Part shown: positions 8,974-17,419 of the stretch, piece by piece | How positions within the stretch are numbered: the stretch's first letter is position 1 | How the letters are laid out: each line of letters begins with the position of its first letter | Origin: Micromonospora antibiotica | Lineage (GTDB): Bacteria > Actinomycetota > Actinomycetes > Mycobacteriales > Micromonosporaceae | Direction of reading: 5' to 3' | NCBI RefSeq assembly: GCF_017599305.1 | Contig: NZ_JAGFWR010000002.1 | Span: 310,001-374,000, forward strand | Length of the DNA stretch: 64,000 nt | Made by a program: the position numbers and the translations under genes | Notes under the pieces: model-generated | The model's input: only the letters and a program-made list of their open reading frames with translations | The model's database searches: none | What the model was told of the DNA's origin: nothing

Positions 8974-11093
8974 GGGCCGAGGAGATCTGGGGCCTGCTGC
9001 CGGCCGCGCTGCGCAGCCAGGACGAGGCGGCCGGCGGGGTGCTGCACGCGCTGGTGGAGGTGATGGCCGAGCAGGCCGTCGCGTTGGGTGCCGACGTGGA
9101 CCAACTCACCGACGACTGGTTCGTGGAGACCTGCGCCGAGTGGGTGGTGCCCTACCTGGGTGAGCTGGTGGGGGCGGGTCAGTTGCATCCGCTGGCCGAC
9201 GGCACCGGCCTGTCCGACCGGGCCCGGGTCGCCGACACCATCCGGTTCCGCCGACGCAAGGGCACCGCCGCCGCGTTGGAGGAGCTGACCCGGGCCAACA
9301 CCGGCTGGAGCGCCGCCGTCGTCGAGTTCTTCGAACGGCTGGTGGCGACCCAGCACGTCAACCACGTCCGCGACGCGCCGGCCACCGCGTCGATCCGGGC
9401 CGCCGCGCCGTTGGAGCTGGTCGGTGGGCCCTTCGAGACGGTCTGCCGGACGGTGGACGTACGGGCGATGGACGCCGGTCAGGGCCGCCCCAACATCGGG
9501 CACATCGGCCTGTACGTGTGGCCGCTGCCGTCGTACCGGCTGGACCGGGCCACCGCCGCACCGGCCGTGGTGCCGGCGGACGGCCGGTGGTGGATCGACC
9601 CGGTGGGGGTGGGCCGGCAGCTGACCGGGCCGACGGTGACCGAGCCGGACATCGACCACCGGGCCGACGAGGCGAACGTGCCCGGTCCGCTGCGCCGCCG
9701 GCCGTTGCGCGACGAGTTGGCGGCGCTCGCCGGCGGCACCCCGCCCCCACCCGAGCAGCGGCGCTGGTTCCGCGACGACGACCCGTCGTTCGTGGTGTGG
9801 ATCCAGCCCACCCCGGCCGACGAGCTGCGGCCGGTCCCGCTGGACCTGCTACGGATCTGCGACCTGGCCGGCTGGGAGCTGCCGACCGGCAGTGTGGTGC
9901 GGGTCGACCCGGTGCGCGGCCGGATCACCGTCGCCGCCGGTCGGCCCGTGCACCGCCTCGCGGTCTCCTGGTGGTACGCGTTCAGCGCCGACGTCGGCGC
10001 CGGGCCGTACCCCCGCCGGGGTGACCTGGGGGCGGCGGACGGGCCGGTGGACTGGCAACTCGCGGTGAGCGTGACCGAACCGCCACGGGCCGGGGAGGTC
10101 GTCGCCTCGCTGGGTGAGGCGGTGACCGCCTGGCACGACTTCCAGGCCACGCACCCGGGCAGCACCGGCCGGATCGTGGTGCTGGACAGCCACCGTTACC
10201 GGGAGAACCTGTCGGTGCGGGTGGGGCAGGGCAGCCGGTTGAGTGTGCTGGCCGCGCAGTGGCCCCGGCCGCCGGACCGGCCCCGGCGGCAGACCGACCT
10301 CGACCCGGTCGGGGTGCGTCCCTGCCTGCTGGGCACGCTGGCCGTCACCGGCGTCGGTGTCGGGGACCGCCCGGGTGAGCTGGTCGCCGACGGGCTGCTG
10401 GTCGCCGGGGCGGTGACCGTCGCCGCGCCCGGTGACGGCGGACCGGGCCTGGGCCTGGTGGAGTTGCGGCACTGCACCGTCGGCCCGGCGGCGACCGGGC
10501 TCACCGTCACCGCCGGCAACGACCGGACCCGGGTGGTGGTGCACCGCTGCGTGACGGGTGCGCTGACCACCACCGACGGCCCGTTGACCATGACGGACAC
10601 GCTGGTGCACGGCCCGGTGGCCGCCGGGGACGCGGCGGCGGAACTGGCCGGGGTGACGGTGCTGGGCACCACCACGGCGCGGGTGCTGACCGCCACCGAC
10701 TGCCTGTTCGACCAGCAGGTGACGGTGGCCCGCCGGCAACAGGGGTACGTCCGCTTCAGCTACCTGCGGCCCGGCTCGGTCACCCCGCGCCGCTACCGCT
10801 GCCAACCGGACCTGGCCCAGCAGGCTCAACCCGACGACCCGGACGTGGCCACCCGGGTCGGGCCGGCCTGGGCGAGCACCCGCTACGGCGACGCCACCTA
10901 CGGCCGGCTCGCCGACACCGCCGCCACCGAGTTGCGTACGGGGGCGGAGTCCGGGGCGGAGCTGGGGGCGTTCCGGCGTGCCCTGACCCCGCAACGCCTG
11001 CACAACCTCACCCTCGCGCTGGCGGAGTACCTGCCGCTGGGGCGGGTGGCCGCTGCCCTGCCCGTCCTGCCGACCGGAGGTACCACACCATGA
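8970..11093 (+). CDS. Tail protein I-like baseplate protein
   Basis: This 707-residue protein begins with a gpI-like domain. Early motifs include LPAALRSQDE, then DDWFVETCAEWVVPYLGELVG (residues about 46-70) and TIRFRRRKGTAAALEELTR (residues about 90-108). That is the standard signature of phage tail protein I homologues in these clusters. The middle and C-terminal parts are beta-rich with a valine/threonine/glycine repeat character (about 400-580), possibly a small beta-helix that contacts the fibre. It is coupled by overlaps to the wedge gene before and the fibre gene after. It would link the fibre to the wedge. Confidence 0.82.
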   Translation: MRAEEIWGLLPAALRSQDEAAGGVLHALVEVMAEQAVALGADVDQLTDDWFVETCAEWVVPYLGELVGAGQLHPLADGTGLSDRARVADTIRFRRRKGTAAALEELTRANTGWSAAVVEFFERLVATQHVNHVRDAPATASIRAAAPLELVGGPFETVCRTVDVRAMDAGQGRPNIGHIGLYVWPLPSYRLDRATAAPAVVPADGRWWIDPVGVGRQLTGPTVTEPDIDHRADEANVPGPLRRRPLRDELAALAGGTPPPPEQRRWFRDDDPSFVVWIQPTPADELRPVPLDLLRICDLAGWELPTGSVVRVDPVRGRITVAAGRPVHRLAVSWWYAFSADVGAGPYPRRGDLGAADGPVDWQLAVSVTEPPRAGEVVASLGEAVTAWHDFQATHPGSTGRIVVLDSHRYRENLSVRVGQGSRLSVLAAQWPRPPDRPRRQTDLDPVGVRPCLLGTLAVTGVGVGDRPGELVADGLLVAGAVTVAAPGDGGPGLGLVELRHCTVGPAATGLTVTAGNDRTRVVVHRCVTGALTTTDGPLTMTDTLVHGPVAAGDAAAELAGVTVLGTTTARVLTATDCLFDQQVTVARRQQGYVRFSYLRPGSVTPRRYRCQPDLAQQAQPDDPDVATRVGPAWASTRYGDATYGRLADTAATELRTGAESGAELGAFRRALTPQRLHNLTLALAEYLPLGRVAAALPVLPTGGTTP

Positions 11094-14000
11094 AGGGCGA
11101 CATCAGCCGCGTCACGTTCGACCAACGGCGGCACGCGACGAGCGTCCGCAAGCAGCAGGGCCGGGTCGACCTGGACGCGGACTGGAACGAACAGCAGGAC
11201 ATCCAGGCGCACCTGCGGGCCACCGCGCTGACCGACGTGGTCGGCGCGGCCGGTGCGCCGCTGGTCGGCGGGGCGTTCGGGTTGACCGGCGGGGCCGACC
11301 TGAAGCTGTCGGCCGGCCGCTACTACCTCGACGGGGTGCTCTGCGAGAACGACACCCCGGTGTCCGTGTTCGCCCAGCCGGACCTGCCGGCGGCCGGCCC
11401 GTTCGTCCGTAAGCTCGACGGCTCCTGGCTGGCCGGTGGCACCCCGGTGCCGCCGGGGGTGTACGCCGCCTGGTTGCAGGGGTGGTCGCAGCACGTGACG
11501 GCGATCGAGGACCCGGCGCTGCGGGAGGTCGCCCTCGGCGGGCCGGACACCACCACCCGGCTGCGGACCGTGTGGCAGGTGCGGTTGTTGCAGGCCGGGC
11601 CGCCCAACACCCCGGTCGGCTGCGCGGACACCCCACCCGGCTGGGCGGAGCTGACCGCCGCCTCCACCGGCACCCTCGCGGTCCGTGCCGACCCGACGGG
11701 CAGTTCCGGGGGTGACTGCGTGATCCCGACCGGGTCGCCGTACACCGGGCTGGACAACCAGTTCTACCGGGTGGAGATCCTGACCGGTGGGGCGCCCGGG
11801 GTGGCCGGTTTCGTCTGGTCCCGGGACAACGCTGCCACGGTGGCGACCTGGGAGAGCATCGATGTCGACGTGCTGACGGTGAAGGTCCCCGGCCGCGACG
11901 GCAGTGCCGGCTTCACCAACGGCTCCTGGGTGGAGCTGACCGACGACGGCCGGGAGCAGAACGGCCTGCCGGGCACGTTGGTGCAGGTCGACCGGGTGGA
12001 GGGGGACCGGATCGTGATCCGGCCGGGCACCGCCACCGGCAGCCTCGACCGGGCGGACTTCCCGTCGCGGCCCCGGGTCCGCCGCTGGGACGGCCGGGGC
12101 ACCGTGCCGGCCGGCGGCGTCGAGGTGGACCTGGAACTCGGCATCAAGATCCGGTTCTCGGCGGCGGGCAGCTTCCGCACCGGCGACTGGTGGTCGTTTC
12201 CGGCCCGCTCGGCGCTGCACGACGTCCAGTGGCCCCGGGTCGGCACCACGCCGGTGGCGCAGACCCCGCACGGGCCGCGTCGGGCGCACGGCCGGATCGG
12301 CATCGTGAGCTGGGACGGCAGCCAGTGGAGCGTGCTACGCGACTGCCGGCCGGTGTTCGCCCCGTTGACCGGGCAGGCCACGCTGAGCCTGCTCGGCGGG
12401 GACGGCCAGGAGGCGGTGCCGGTGCCGGGCAGCCCGGCGACCCTGGTGCCGCTCGGGCACGACCTGGTCACCGGGGTGGCGATGGGCGGTCAGCCGGTCG
12501 CCAAGGCCCGGGTCCGGTTCACCGTCACCGGCGGGGCTGGCCGGCTCACCGCCGGGGCGGTCACCGCCACCACCGTCACCGTGGAGACCGGTGCCGACGG
12601 CCGGGCCCGCTGCGCCTGGCAACTCGACTCGGCCGCCGCCACCCAGGAGGTCACCGCCCAACTCCTCGACGAGGCCGGGCAGCCGGCCCACCTGCCGTTG
12701 ACCTTCACCGCCGCGCTGTCGCGCGCCGACCGGGTGTCGTACGACCCGACCGGGCGGCCGTCGCTGGCCGGGGCGACCACCGTCCAGGCCGCCATCAACC
12801 AGCTCGCCGCGTCCGCCACCGGTGGGTGGGCGACCATCACCATCCGGCCGGGCATCGACTGGGTGCAGGCGCTCACCACGCTGCCTGCCGGGGACGTGCT
12901 GATCTGCTTCGCCCCCGGCCTCTACACCAGCACCGTGCCGGTCACCTTCACCGGCCGGGCCAACATCCGGGTGCTGGGCAGCGGGCCGGCCAGTCGGATC
13001 CGGGTGCAGGGTCAGGAGTTCGCGCTGATGTTCGTCAACTGCGGCACCGTGTCGGTGTCGCACCTGGCGGTGGAGACTCCCGGCCCGGCTGCCGCCGAGG
13101 GGCGGCTCGGCCCGGTGTCGGCGCTCAACTGCGCCGAGGTGACGATCGAGCACTGCCAGCTCACCGGGGTGGCCGGCGCGTCACCGCAGAGCACCTGCCT
13201 GACCGTCCGCAACGACCAGGGCGCGGCCCCCGGGAAGGTCCGGGTGCTCGACTCGGACTTCCTCATCGGCCACGGCCAGCAGGGTGTGTTGCTGGTGAAC
13301 CCGGACCACGCGGTGATCACCCGGTGCCGGTTCTCCTGCCCACCCCGGCCGGCCTCGCTGACCCTGGCCGAGCTGGTCAAGGACCAGAAGTTCCGCAGCC
13401 AGCTCGCCACCCAGTTGGTGGGGAGGCTCGCCCTGGACCGCGACGACCGGTTGGAGACGGGCGAGTGGAACACCGTGGTCCGGGTCGGCCGGTGGGGCGT
13501 ACGGATGAACTCGATGGTCCCGCAGAGCGAGTGGAAGACCCTGACCACCCTGCGCCCGCCCACCGCCGAGGACCAGCGCACCGCCGGGGCCGCCGAGGCG
13601 TACGTGCTGCGGCTGGCGGACCTGGCCACCGAGGACCCGGCCCAGCTGCCCTCGTACAAGCGGCAGCTCACCTCGCTCAAGGGGCGGCTCGGGCAGAACG
13701 CCGGGCGGATCTTCGACACCGACGAGGGCCGCAAGACGCTGCGCGATTACCTGGTCGGTGAGGGGATCGACGTGCGGGAGGCCGACGACATCGCCCGCGA
13801 CCGCCGGGAGGTGGCACTGCCGGCGCCGGGGGCGAGCCTGCGCTTCGATTCGGCGTTGAGCCAGGGCGCCTGGGAGGCGGCGGTGGCCGCGTCGCCGCCG
13901 TCGCGCCCGGTGCAGACCCCGTCGGCGGCGGCGAAGCACCTGCGCAGCGTCGCCGACCGGATCCTGCTGGAGCCGGCCTTCGGCGAGAAGTACGCCGGTG

Positions 14001-14521
14001 GTTACCGGCGGGACCTGACCGCTGCGGCGGAGGTCTCCGTCGGGGCCTGCGCGGTGGTGATCGGCGGCGGTACGGCGGTCGGCGACGTCGAGGTCTCCGA
14101 CTGCCGCATCGACCAGGTCGCCGAGGGGATCCACATCGGGGTCTCCTACCACAAGGGACCGCCGATCCAGGGCCGCACCATTCGGGTGACCGGCAACGAC
14201 ATCCACCTCTACCAGGCGTGGTGGCGTGGTTCGGGCACCATCCGGGGCATCAAGATCGGCAGCATCCGGCACGTGTTCGTCTCCGACAACCGGATCTCGG
14301 TGGCCGCCGGGGCGGGCGTCGGCATCTGGGCCTTCGCCGCCGGGGGTCCGATCATGGCGATCCGCGACAACCTGGTGCAGAACTGCGAGCCGGCGATCCT
14401 GTGCAACCCGTCCTGGTCGGGGGCGCCGGCGAAGCGGCTGTGGTCGGTCACCGACAACGTCTCGTCGAACGGTTCCATCCAGGTGGCCGGGGGTGCGCGC
14501 AGCTCGGGCAACGTCAGTTGA
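11090..14521 (+). CDS. DUF6519-type tail fibre with Ig-like domain and parallel beta-helix
   Basis: This 1143-residue protein is the last gene of the operon. It begins with the DUF6519 signature MKGDISRVTFDQRRH and RVDLDADWNEQ. Residues about 455-545 look like a bacterial Ig-like (invasin-type) domain, with GQPVAKARVRFTVTGGAG and DGRARCAWQL. From about 560 a right-handed parallel beta-helix begins, with repeated short strands and asparagine/cysteine turns. It is interrupted by a helical, charged segment at roughly 752-975 and resumes to the end. This architecture suits a receptor-binding fibre or baseplate-proximal appendage. There is no membrane segment and no evident toxin domain. Target specificity is unknown. 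Confidence 0.8.
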   Translation: MKGDISRVTFDQRRHATSVRKQQGRVDLDADWNEQQDIQAHLRATALTDVVGAAGAPLVGGAFGLTGGADLKLSAGRYYLDGVLCENDTPVSVFAQPDLPAAGPFVRKLDGSWLAGGTPVPPGVYAAWLQGWSQHVTAIEDPALREVALGGPDTTTRLRTVWQVRLLQAGPPNTPVGCADTPPGWAELTAASTGTLAVRADPTGSSGGDCVIPTGSPYTGLDNQFYRVEILTGGAPGVAGFVWSRDNAATVATWESIDVDVLTVKVPGRDGSAGFTNGSWVELTDDGREQNGLPGTLVQVDRVEGDRIVIRPGTATGSLDRADFPSRPRVRRWDGRGTVPAGGVEVDLELGIKIRFSAAGSFRTGDWWSFPARSALHDVQWPRVGTTPVAQTPHGPRRAHGRIGIVSWDGSQWSVLRDCRPVFAPLTGQATLSLLGGDGQEAVPVPGSPATLVPLGHDLVTGVAMGGQPVAKARVRFTVTGGAGRLTAGAVTATTVTVETGADGRARCAWQLDSAAATQEVTAQLLDEAGQPAHLPLTFTAALSRADRVSYDPTGRPSLAGATTVQAAINQLAASATGGWATITIRPGIDWVQALTTLPAGDVLICFAPGLYTSTVPVTFTGRANIRVLGSGPASRIRVQGQEFALMFVNCGTVSVSHLAVETPGPAAAEGRLGPVSALNCAEVTIEHCQLTGVAGASPQSTCLTVRNDQGAAPGKVRVLDSDFLIGHGQQGVLLVNPDHAVITRCRFSCPPRPASLTLAELVKDQKFRSQLATQLVGRLALDRDDRLETGEWNTVVRVGRWGVRMNSMVPQSEWKTLTTLRPPTAEDQRTAGAAEAYVLRLADLATEDPAQLPSYKRQLTSLKGRLGQNAGRIFDTDEGRKTLRDYLVGEGIDVREADDIARDRREVALPAPGASLRFDSALSQGAWEAAVAASPPSRPVQTPSAAAKHLRSVADRILLEPAFGEKYAGGYRRDLTAAAEVSVGACAVVIGGGTAVGDVEVSDCRIDQVAEGIHIGVSYHKGPPIQGRTIRVTGNDIHLYQAWWRGSGTIRGIKIGSIRHVFVSDNRISVAAGAGVGIWAFAAGGPIMAIRDNLVQNCEPAILCNPSWSGAPAKRLWSVTDNVSSNGSIQVAGGARSSGNVS

Positions 14522-14573
14522 GCTGTCACAAGCACGACTGCGTCGGCCCGGCGGGCGGGACTACGCTCATGGT

Positions 14574-14641
14574 GACTGCCACTTAGCACGGTTGCGGATT
14601 GCAGATGTGGTCTAGGGGTTCAAATCCTCTGGTAGTCGCCA
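14574..14641 (+). tRNA. Shortened tRNA-like element with encoded CCA
   Basis: The 3' half is convincing. A T arm AGGGG-TTCAAAT-CCTCT lies at 14614-14630, then an acceptor strand GGTAGTC, a discriminator G and an encoded CCA ending at 14641. The acceptor strand pairs over seven positions (one G-U) with GACTGCC at 14574-14580. Between them are only 33 bases against about 40 in a normal tRNA. I could not fold a proper D arm plus a five-pair anticodon stem. A loop TTGCAGA (GCA, cysteine) can be drawn only with mismatched stem pairs. It is either a degenerate tRNA or a remnant at an integration site. A strong hairpin follows ten bases later. Confidence 0.4.
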
Positions 14642-14650
14642 ACAAACGGC

Positions 14651-14674
14651 AGGGCGGGCCCTCGGGCCCGCCCT
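14651..14674 (+). terminator. Hairpin terminator after tRNA-like element
   Basis: AGGGCGGGCC and its exact complement form a stem of at least 10 pairs with a CTCG loop, starting nine bases after the encoded CCA. Such GC-rich hairpins without a long U tract are usual downstream of actinobacterial tRNA genes. It suggests the tRNA-like element is, or was, transcribed. Confidence 0.65.
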
Positions 14675-14808
14675 GTTCGCCTCGTGCGGGCCGGTGCCCA
14701 CGCCGCCGGTGCGGGCGACCGCGCCGGTCACGGGCCTCACCCTCTCCCGCCGCTGTTCACCCCGTTTGCGGCCGGAGTAACCCGAGTCGACGTGTCCGGC
14801 CGGTCCCG

Positions 14809-16089
14809 TCAGTGCACCACGACCACTGCCGCGGGCGGTTCCAGGTCGGCGAGCCTGGACGGGCGGACCACCAGGAACAGCACCGCCAGCGCCGCCACCA
14901 TCCCACCCGCCACCACCAGCGCCATCGCCACCGCACCGTTGCCCAGCACCCCCACCATCGGCGCGGCCACCGCACCGACGCCGAACTGCACGGCACCGAG
15001 CAGGGCCGACGCGGTGCCGGCCGCCTCGCCGTGGCGGGACAGCGCCAGCGCCGGGGCGTTCGGCATCGCCAGGCCGGCCGTCGCCAGCACCACCCATAAC
15101 GTCACCAGCAGGGCGGGCAGCCCGCCGAATCCGGTCGCGGCGAAGGCCAGCAGCGCCAGCCCGGCCAGCGTGCCGACGCTCAACGAGGTGACCAGGATGC
15201 GCTGCGGGGAGAAGCGACGCAGCAGCCGTACGTTGTACTGGGCCGCCCCGATCAGCCCCACCGCGCCCGCTCCGAAGGCCAACGCGAACTGCTGCTCGTC
15301 GAGCCCGTACCCCTCCTGGAGGACGAAGGACGAGCCGGCCACGTACGCGAACAGCGCCGCCATGGCCAGGCCGGCGACCAGGACGAGCCCCACGAAGGTG
15401 CGGTCGCGCAGCAGCGAGCCGTACAGGCCGACGGTCGTCCACACGCCGCCCCGCTGACGACGGGCGGCCGGCAGGGTCTCGGGCAGGCCGATCACGGCGA
15501 GCACGGCGAGCAGCACGCCGAAGACGGCAAGCGTCACGAAGACACCCCGCCAGTCGGTCCAGCGCAGCACTCCGCCGCCGAGGGTCGGGGCGAGGATCGG
15601 CGCCGCGCCCATCACCAGCAGCAGCCGGGAGAGCAGGGTGGCGAAGGCGGTGCCGTCGAACAGATCACGCAGTACCGCCATGGCGACCACCGTGGCGGCG
15701 GCGACCCCGAGGCCCTGCACCACCCGCAGCGCGCCGAGGACGGCGATGTTGGGGGCGACGACGCAGAGCGCCGAGGCCACGACGTGCACCGCGAGCCCGA
15801 CGATCAGCGGGCGGCGGCGGCCGACCGCGTCGGAGAGCGGCCCGATCAGCAGTTGACCGAGGGCCAACCCGGCGAGCGTGCCGGTGAGGGTCAACTGGAC
15901 GGCCGCCGAGGTGGTCGCGAAGTAGGTGGCGATGGCCGGCAGCGCCGGCAGGTACATGTCGATGGTCAGCGGGCCGATGGCGATCAGCGAGCCGAGGACG
16001 AGAACGAGTCGCACGCGCTGCCGGCGGGTCATCAGGTCCCCCGGCGTCGACGCGACCTTCGGCGACTGGTCGTGGACGACGTCGGTCAT
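14809..16089 (-). CDS. Bcr/CflA-family multidrug efflux MFS transporter
   Basis: This 426-residue integral membrane protein has about 12 predicted helices. The start at 16089 (MTDVVHDQSP) is chosen over an in-frame ATG 40 residues upstream, which lies in low-complexity sequence. A GGAG precedes 16089. The first helix region has GSLIAIGPLTIDMYLPALP, the classic Bcr/CflA opening. Then come LALGQLLIGPLSDAVGRRRP (motif A) and RVVQGLGVAAATVVAMAVLRDLF (motif C-like). It should export small drugs or metabolites using proton motive force. It stands alone and convergent to the injection-system operon. Substrate is unknown. Confidence 0.9.
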   Translation of the reverse strand: MTDVVHDQSPKVASTPGDLMTRRQRVRLVLVLGSLIAIGPLTIDMYLPALPAIATYFATTSAAVQLTLTGTLAGLALGQLLIGPLSDAVGRRRPLIVGLAVHVVASALCVVAPNIAVLGALRVVQGLGVAAATVVAMAVLRDLFDGTAFATLLSRLLLVMGAAPILAPTLGGGVLRWTDWRGVFVTLAVFGVLLAVLAVIGLPETLPAARRQRGGVWTTVGLYGSLLRDRTFVGLVLVAGLAMAALFAYVAGSSFVLQEGYGLDEQQFALAFGAGAVGLIGAAQYNVRLLRRFSPQRILVTSLSVGTLAGLALLAFAATGFGGLPALLVTLWVVLATAGLAMPNAPALALSRHGEAAGTASALLGAVQFGVGAVAAPMVGVLGNGAVAMALVVAGGMVAALAVLFLVVRPSRLADLEPPAAVVVVH

Positions 16090-16224
16090 CGGGAAGGCTC
16101 CGCCCGGTCGGGGTGCGGCCGGACGGTAACGGGTGCGAAGGTCACACCTGGCTTCAAATCCTGATCCGCTGTTCTGATTCCCGCTCCACCGAGAGGTAAC
16201 GCGGGTCACAACCGCTGGTCACGG

Positions 16225-17187
16225 TCAAGCCGGGTCCGTCCGGCCGTGCCGCCAGTACCCCATGAAGGCGACCGCGCGCCGGTCCATGCCCCGGTCGGCG
16301 ACGAGGTGCCGGCGCAATGCGCGGATGACGCCGGCCTCCCCCGCCAGCCAGGCGTAGACCGGCACCGGCGCGGTCGGGGTCGGCACCTCCCAGAGCACAG
16401 CCTGGTCGGTATCGACGTCGACGTCGACGGTCGGCCCCCCGGTGGGGTGTGCGCCGACGTCGGAGAGCAGGTGGTGCGCTGCGGCGGCGACGGCGGGTAG
16501 CAGCCGACTGCCGTGGTCGCCGCCGTCGCGGGGCAGCCAGTCGACCGTGACCCCGGGCGGGGCGACGAGCGGCAGCACGTCGGCCCGCTCCGGCACCTCC
16601 AGCAGCACCCGGCCCCGGGCGTCGAGGGGCAGCCGCTCCAGGATGGCGCTGATCGCCGGTACGGCGGTCTCGTCACCCGCCAGCAGCAACTGACCGGCGT
16701 CCGGTGGGCGGAACTCGATGCCGCCGTGGTCACCGTGGTGGCCGGCGTCGGGTCCGAGGAGGCCGGCCTCGTCGCCGGGGCGGGCCCGCAACGCCCACCG
16801 ACCGGCCGGACCGCTGTCGCCGTGCAGCACGAGGTCGATGTCGACCTCGGCCAGGTACGGCCGGACCGCCCGGACGGTGTAGGTGCGGATCGGGCAGCGC
16901 TCGTCCTCGGGCAGCGCCCGCCAGTGGGAGTACCAGTCGGCACCGCCGGGCAGGTGGACGCCGGGCCGGCCGGGCAGCGGCAGCACCAGCTTGATCCGCT
17001 GGTCGTAGCCGTTGTCGGCGAACCGGTCGAGGTCCGGGCCGGTGAAGGTGACCCGCAGGAAGGACGGGCTGAGTCGACGCGCCGCGCGTACCTGAACGTC
17101 GAACAGCCGCCAGGGGGCCACGGGCAGGGTCGCGGTGCCGGTGGCGTGGTGGGGCTCCCCCGCCGGGCGAACTCGATCACTAAGCAC
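16225..17187 (-). CDS. Siderophore-interacting protein (FAD-dependent ferric-siderophore reductase)
   Basis: This 320-residue cytoplasmic protein is of the SIP/ViuB family. The FAD-binding barrel carries CPIRTYTVR near residues 98-106 (RxYTxR flavin motif) and GDSGPAGRWALRARPGD. The C-terminal NAD(P)H part has LLAGDETAVPAISAILERLP and ends with MGYWRHGRTD, all classic for the family. It would reduce Fe(III)-siderophores after import. The GTG start directly abuts an iron box on its upstream side. With the -10-like TAGCCT eight to thirteen bases ahead, the mRNA is probably leaderless and repressed by a DtxR/IdeR regulator in iron sufficiency. No siderophore synthetase lies nearby. Confidence 0.92.
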   Translation of the reverse strand: MLSDRVRPAGEPHHATGTATLPVAPWRLFDVQVRAARRLSPSFLRVTFTGPDLDRFADNGYDQRIKLVLPLPGRPGVHLPGGADWYSHWRALPEDERCPIRTYTVRAVRPYLAEVDIDLVLHGDSGPAGRWALRARPGDEAGLLGPDAGHHGDHGGIEFRPPDAGQLLLAGDETAVPAISAILERLPLDARGRVLLEVPERADVLPLVAPPGVTVDWLPRDGGDHGSRLLPAVAAAAHHLLSDVGAHPTGGPTVDVDVDTDQAVLWEVPTPTAPVPVYAWLAGEAGVIRALRRHLVADRGMDRRAVAFMGYWRHGRTDPA

Positions 17188-17206
17188 GTAGGTGAGGCTA
17201 ACCTAA
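17188..17206 (-). promoter_or_regulatory. DtxR/IdeR-type iron box
   Basis: GTAGGTGAGGCTAACCTAA matches the 19-base iron-box consensus TTAGGTTAGGCTAACCTAA at 17 positions (mismatches at 1 and 7). It lies immediately upstream of the siderophore-interacting protein start. It overlaps TAGGTT and TAGCCT, which could serve as the -10 region on the minus strand. Binding of an iron-loaded DtxR-family repressor would block transcription. Confidence 0.85.
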
Positions 17207-17419
17207 CCAAGAAGATGAATGGCGAGGTGGCCCACCCCGTCCCCGTTCGGGTGAACCGCCGTCGCGGCCACGCCACGTCGCGGCCAGGACCACGCAGGTC
17301 TCGACATGGCGACCCGGTCAGGACCACGGGGCGCCCCCGACCCTGCGGCACCATCGGCAGGCACGACCAGCGAGTACGACCAGCGGGCACCGTCGGCGCA
17401 CCCGACCGGCGGGCGGCGG

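Noticed and set aside
1..14521. Prophage
   Set aside because: Only baseplate, spike and fibre genes are visible. No capsid, terminase, portal, lysis or integrase genes. A tail-like particle is the simpler reading, though the upstream part is unseen.
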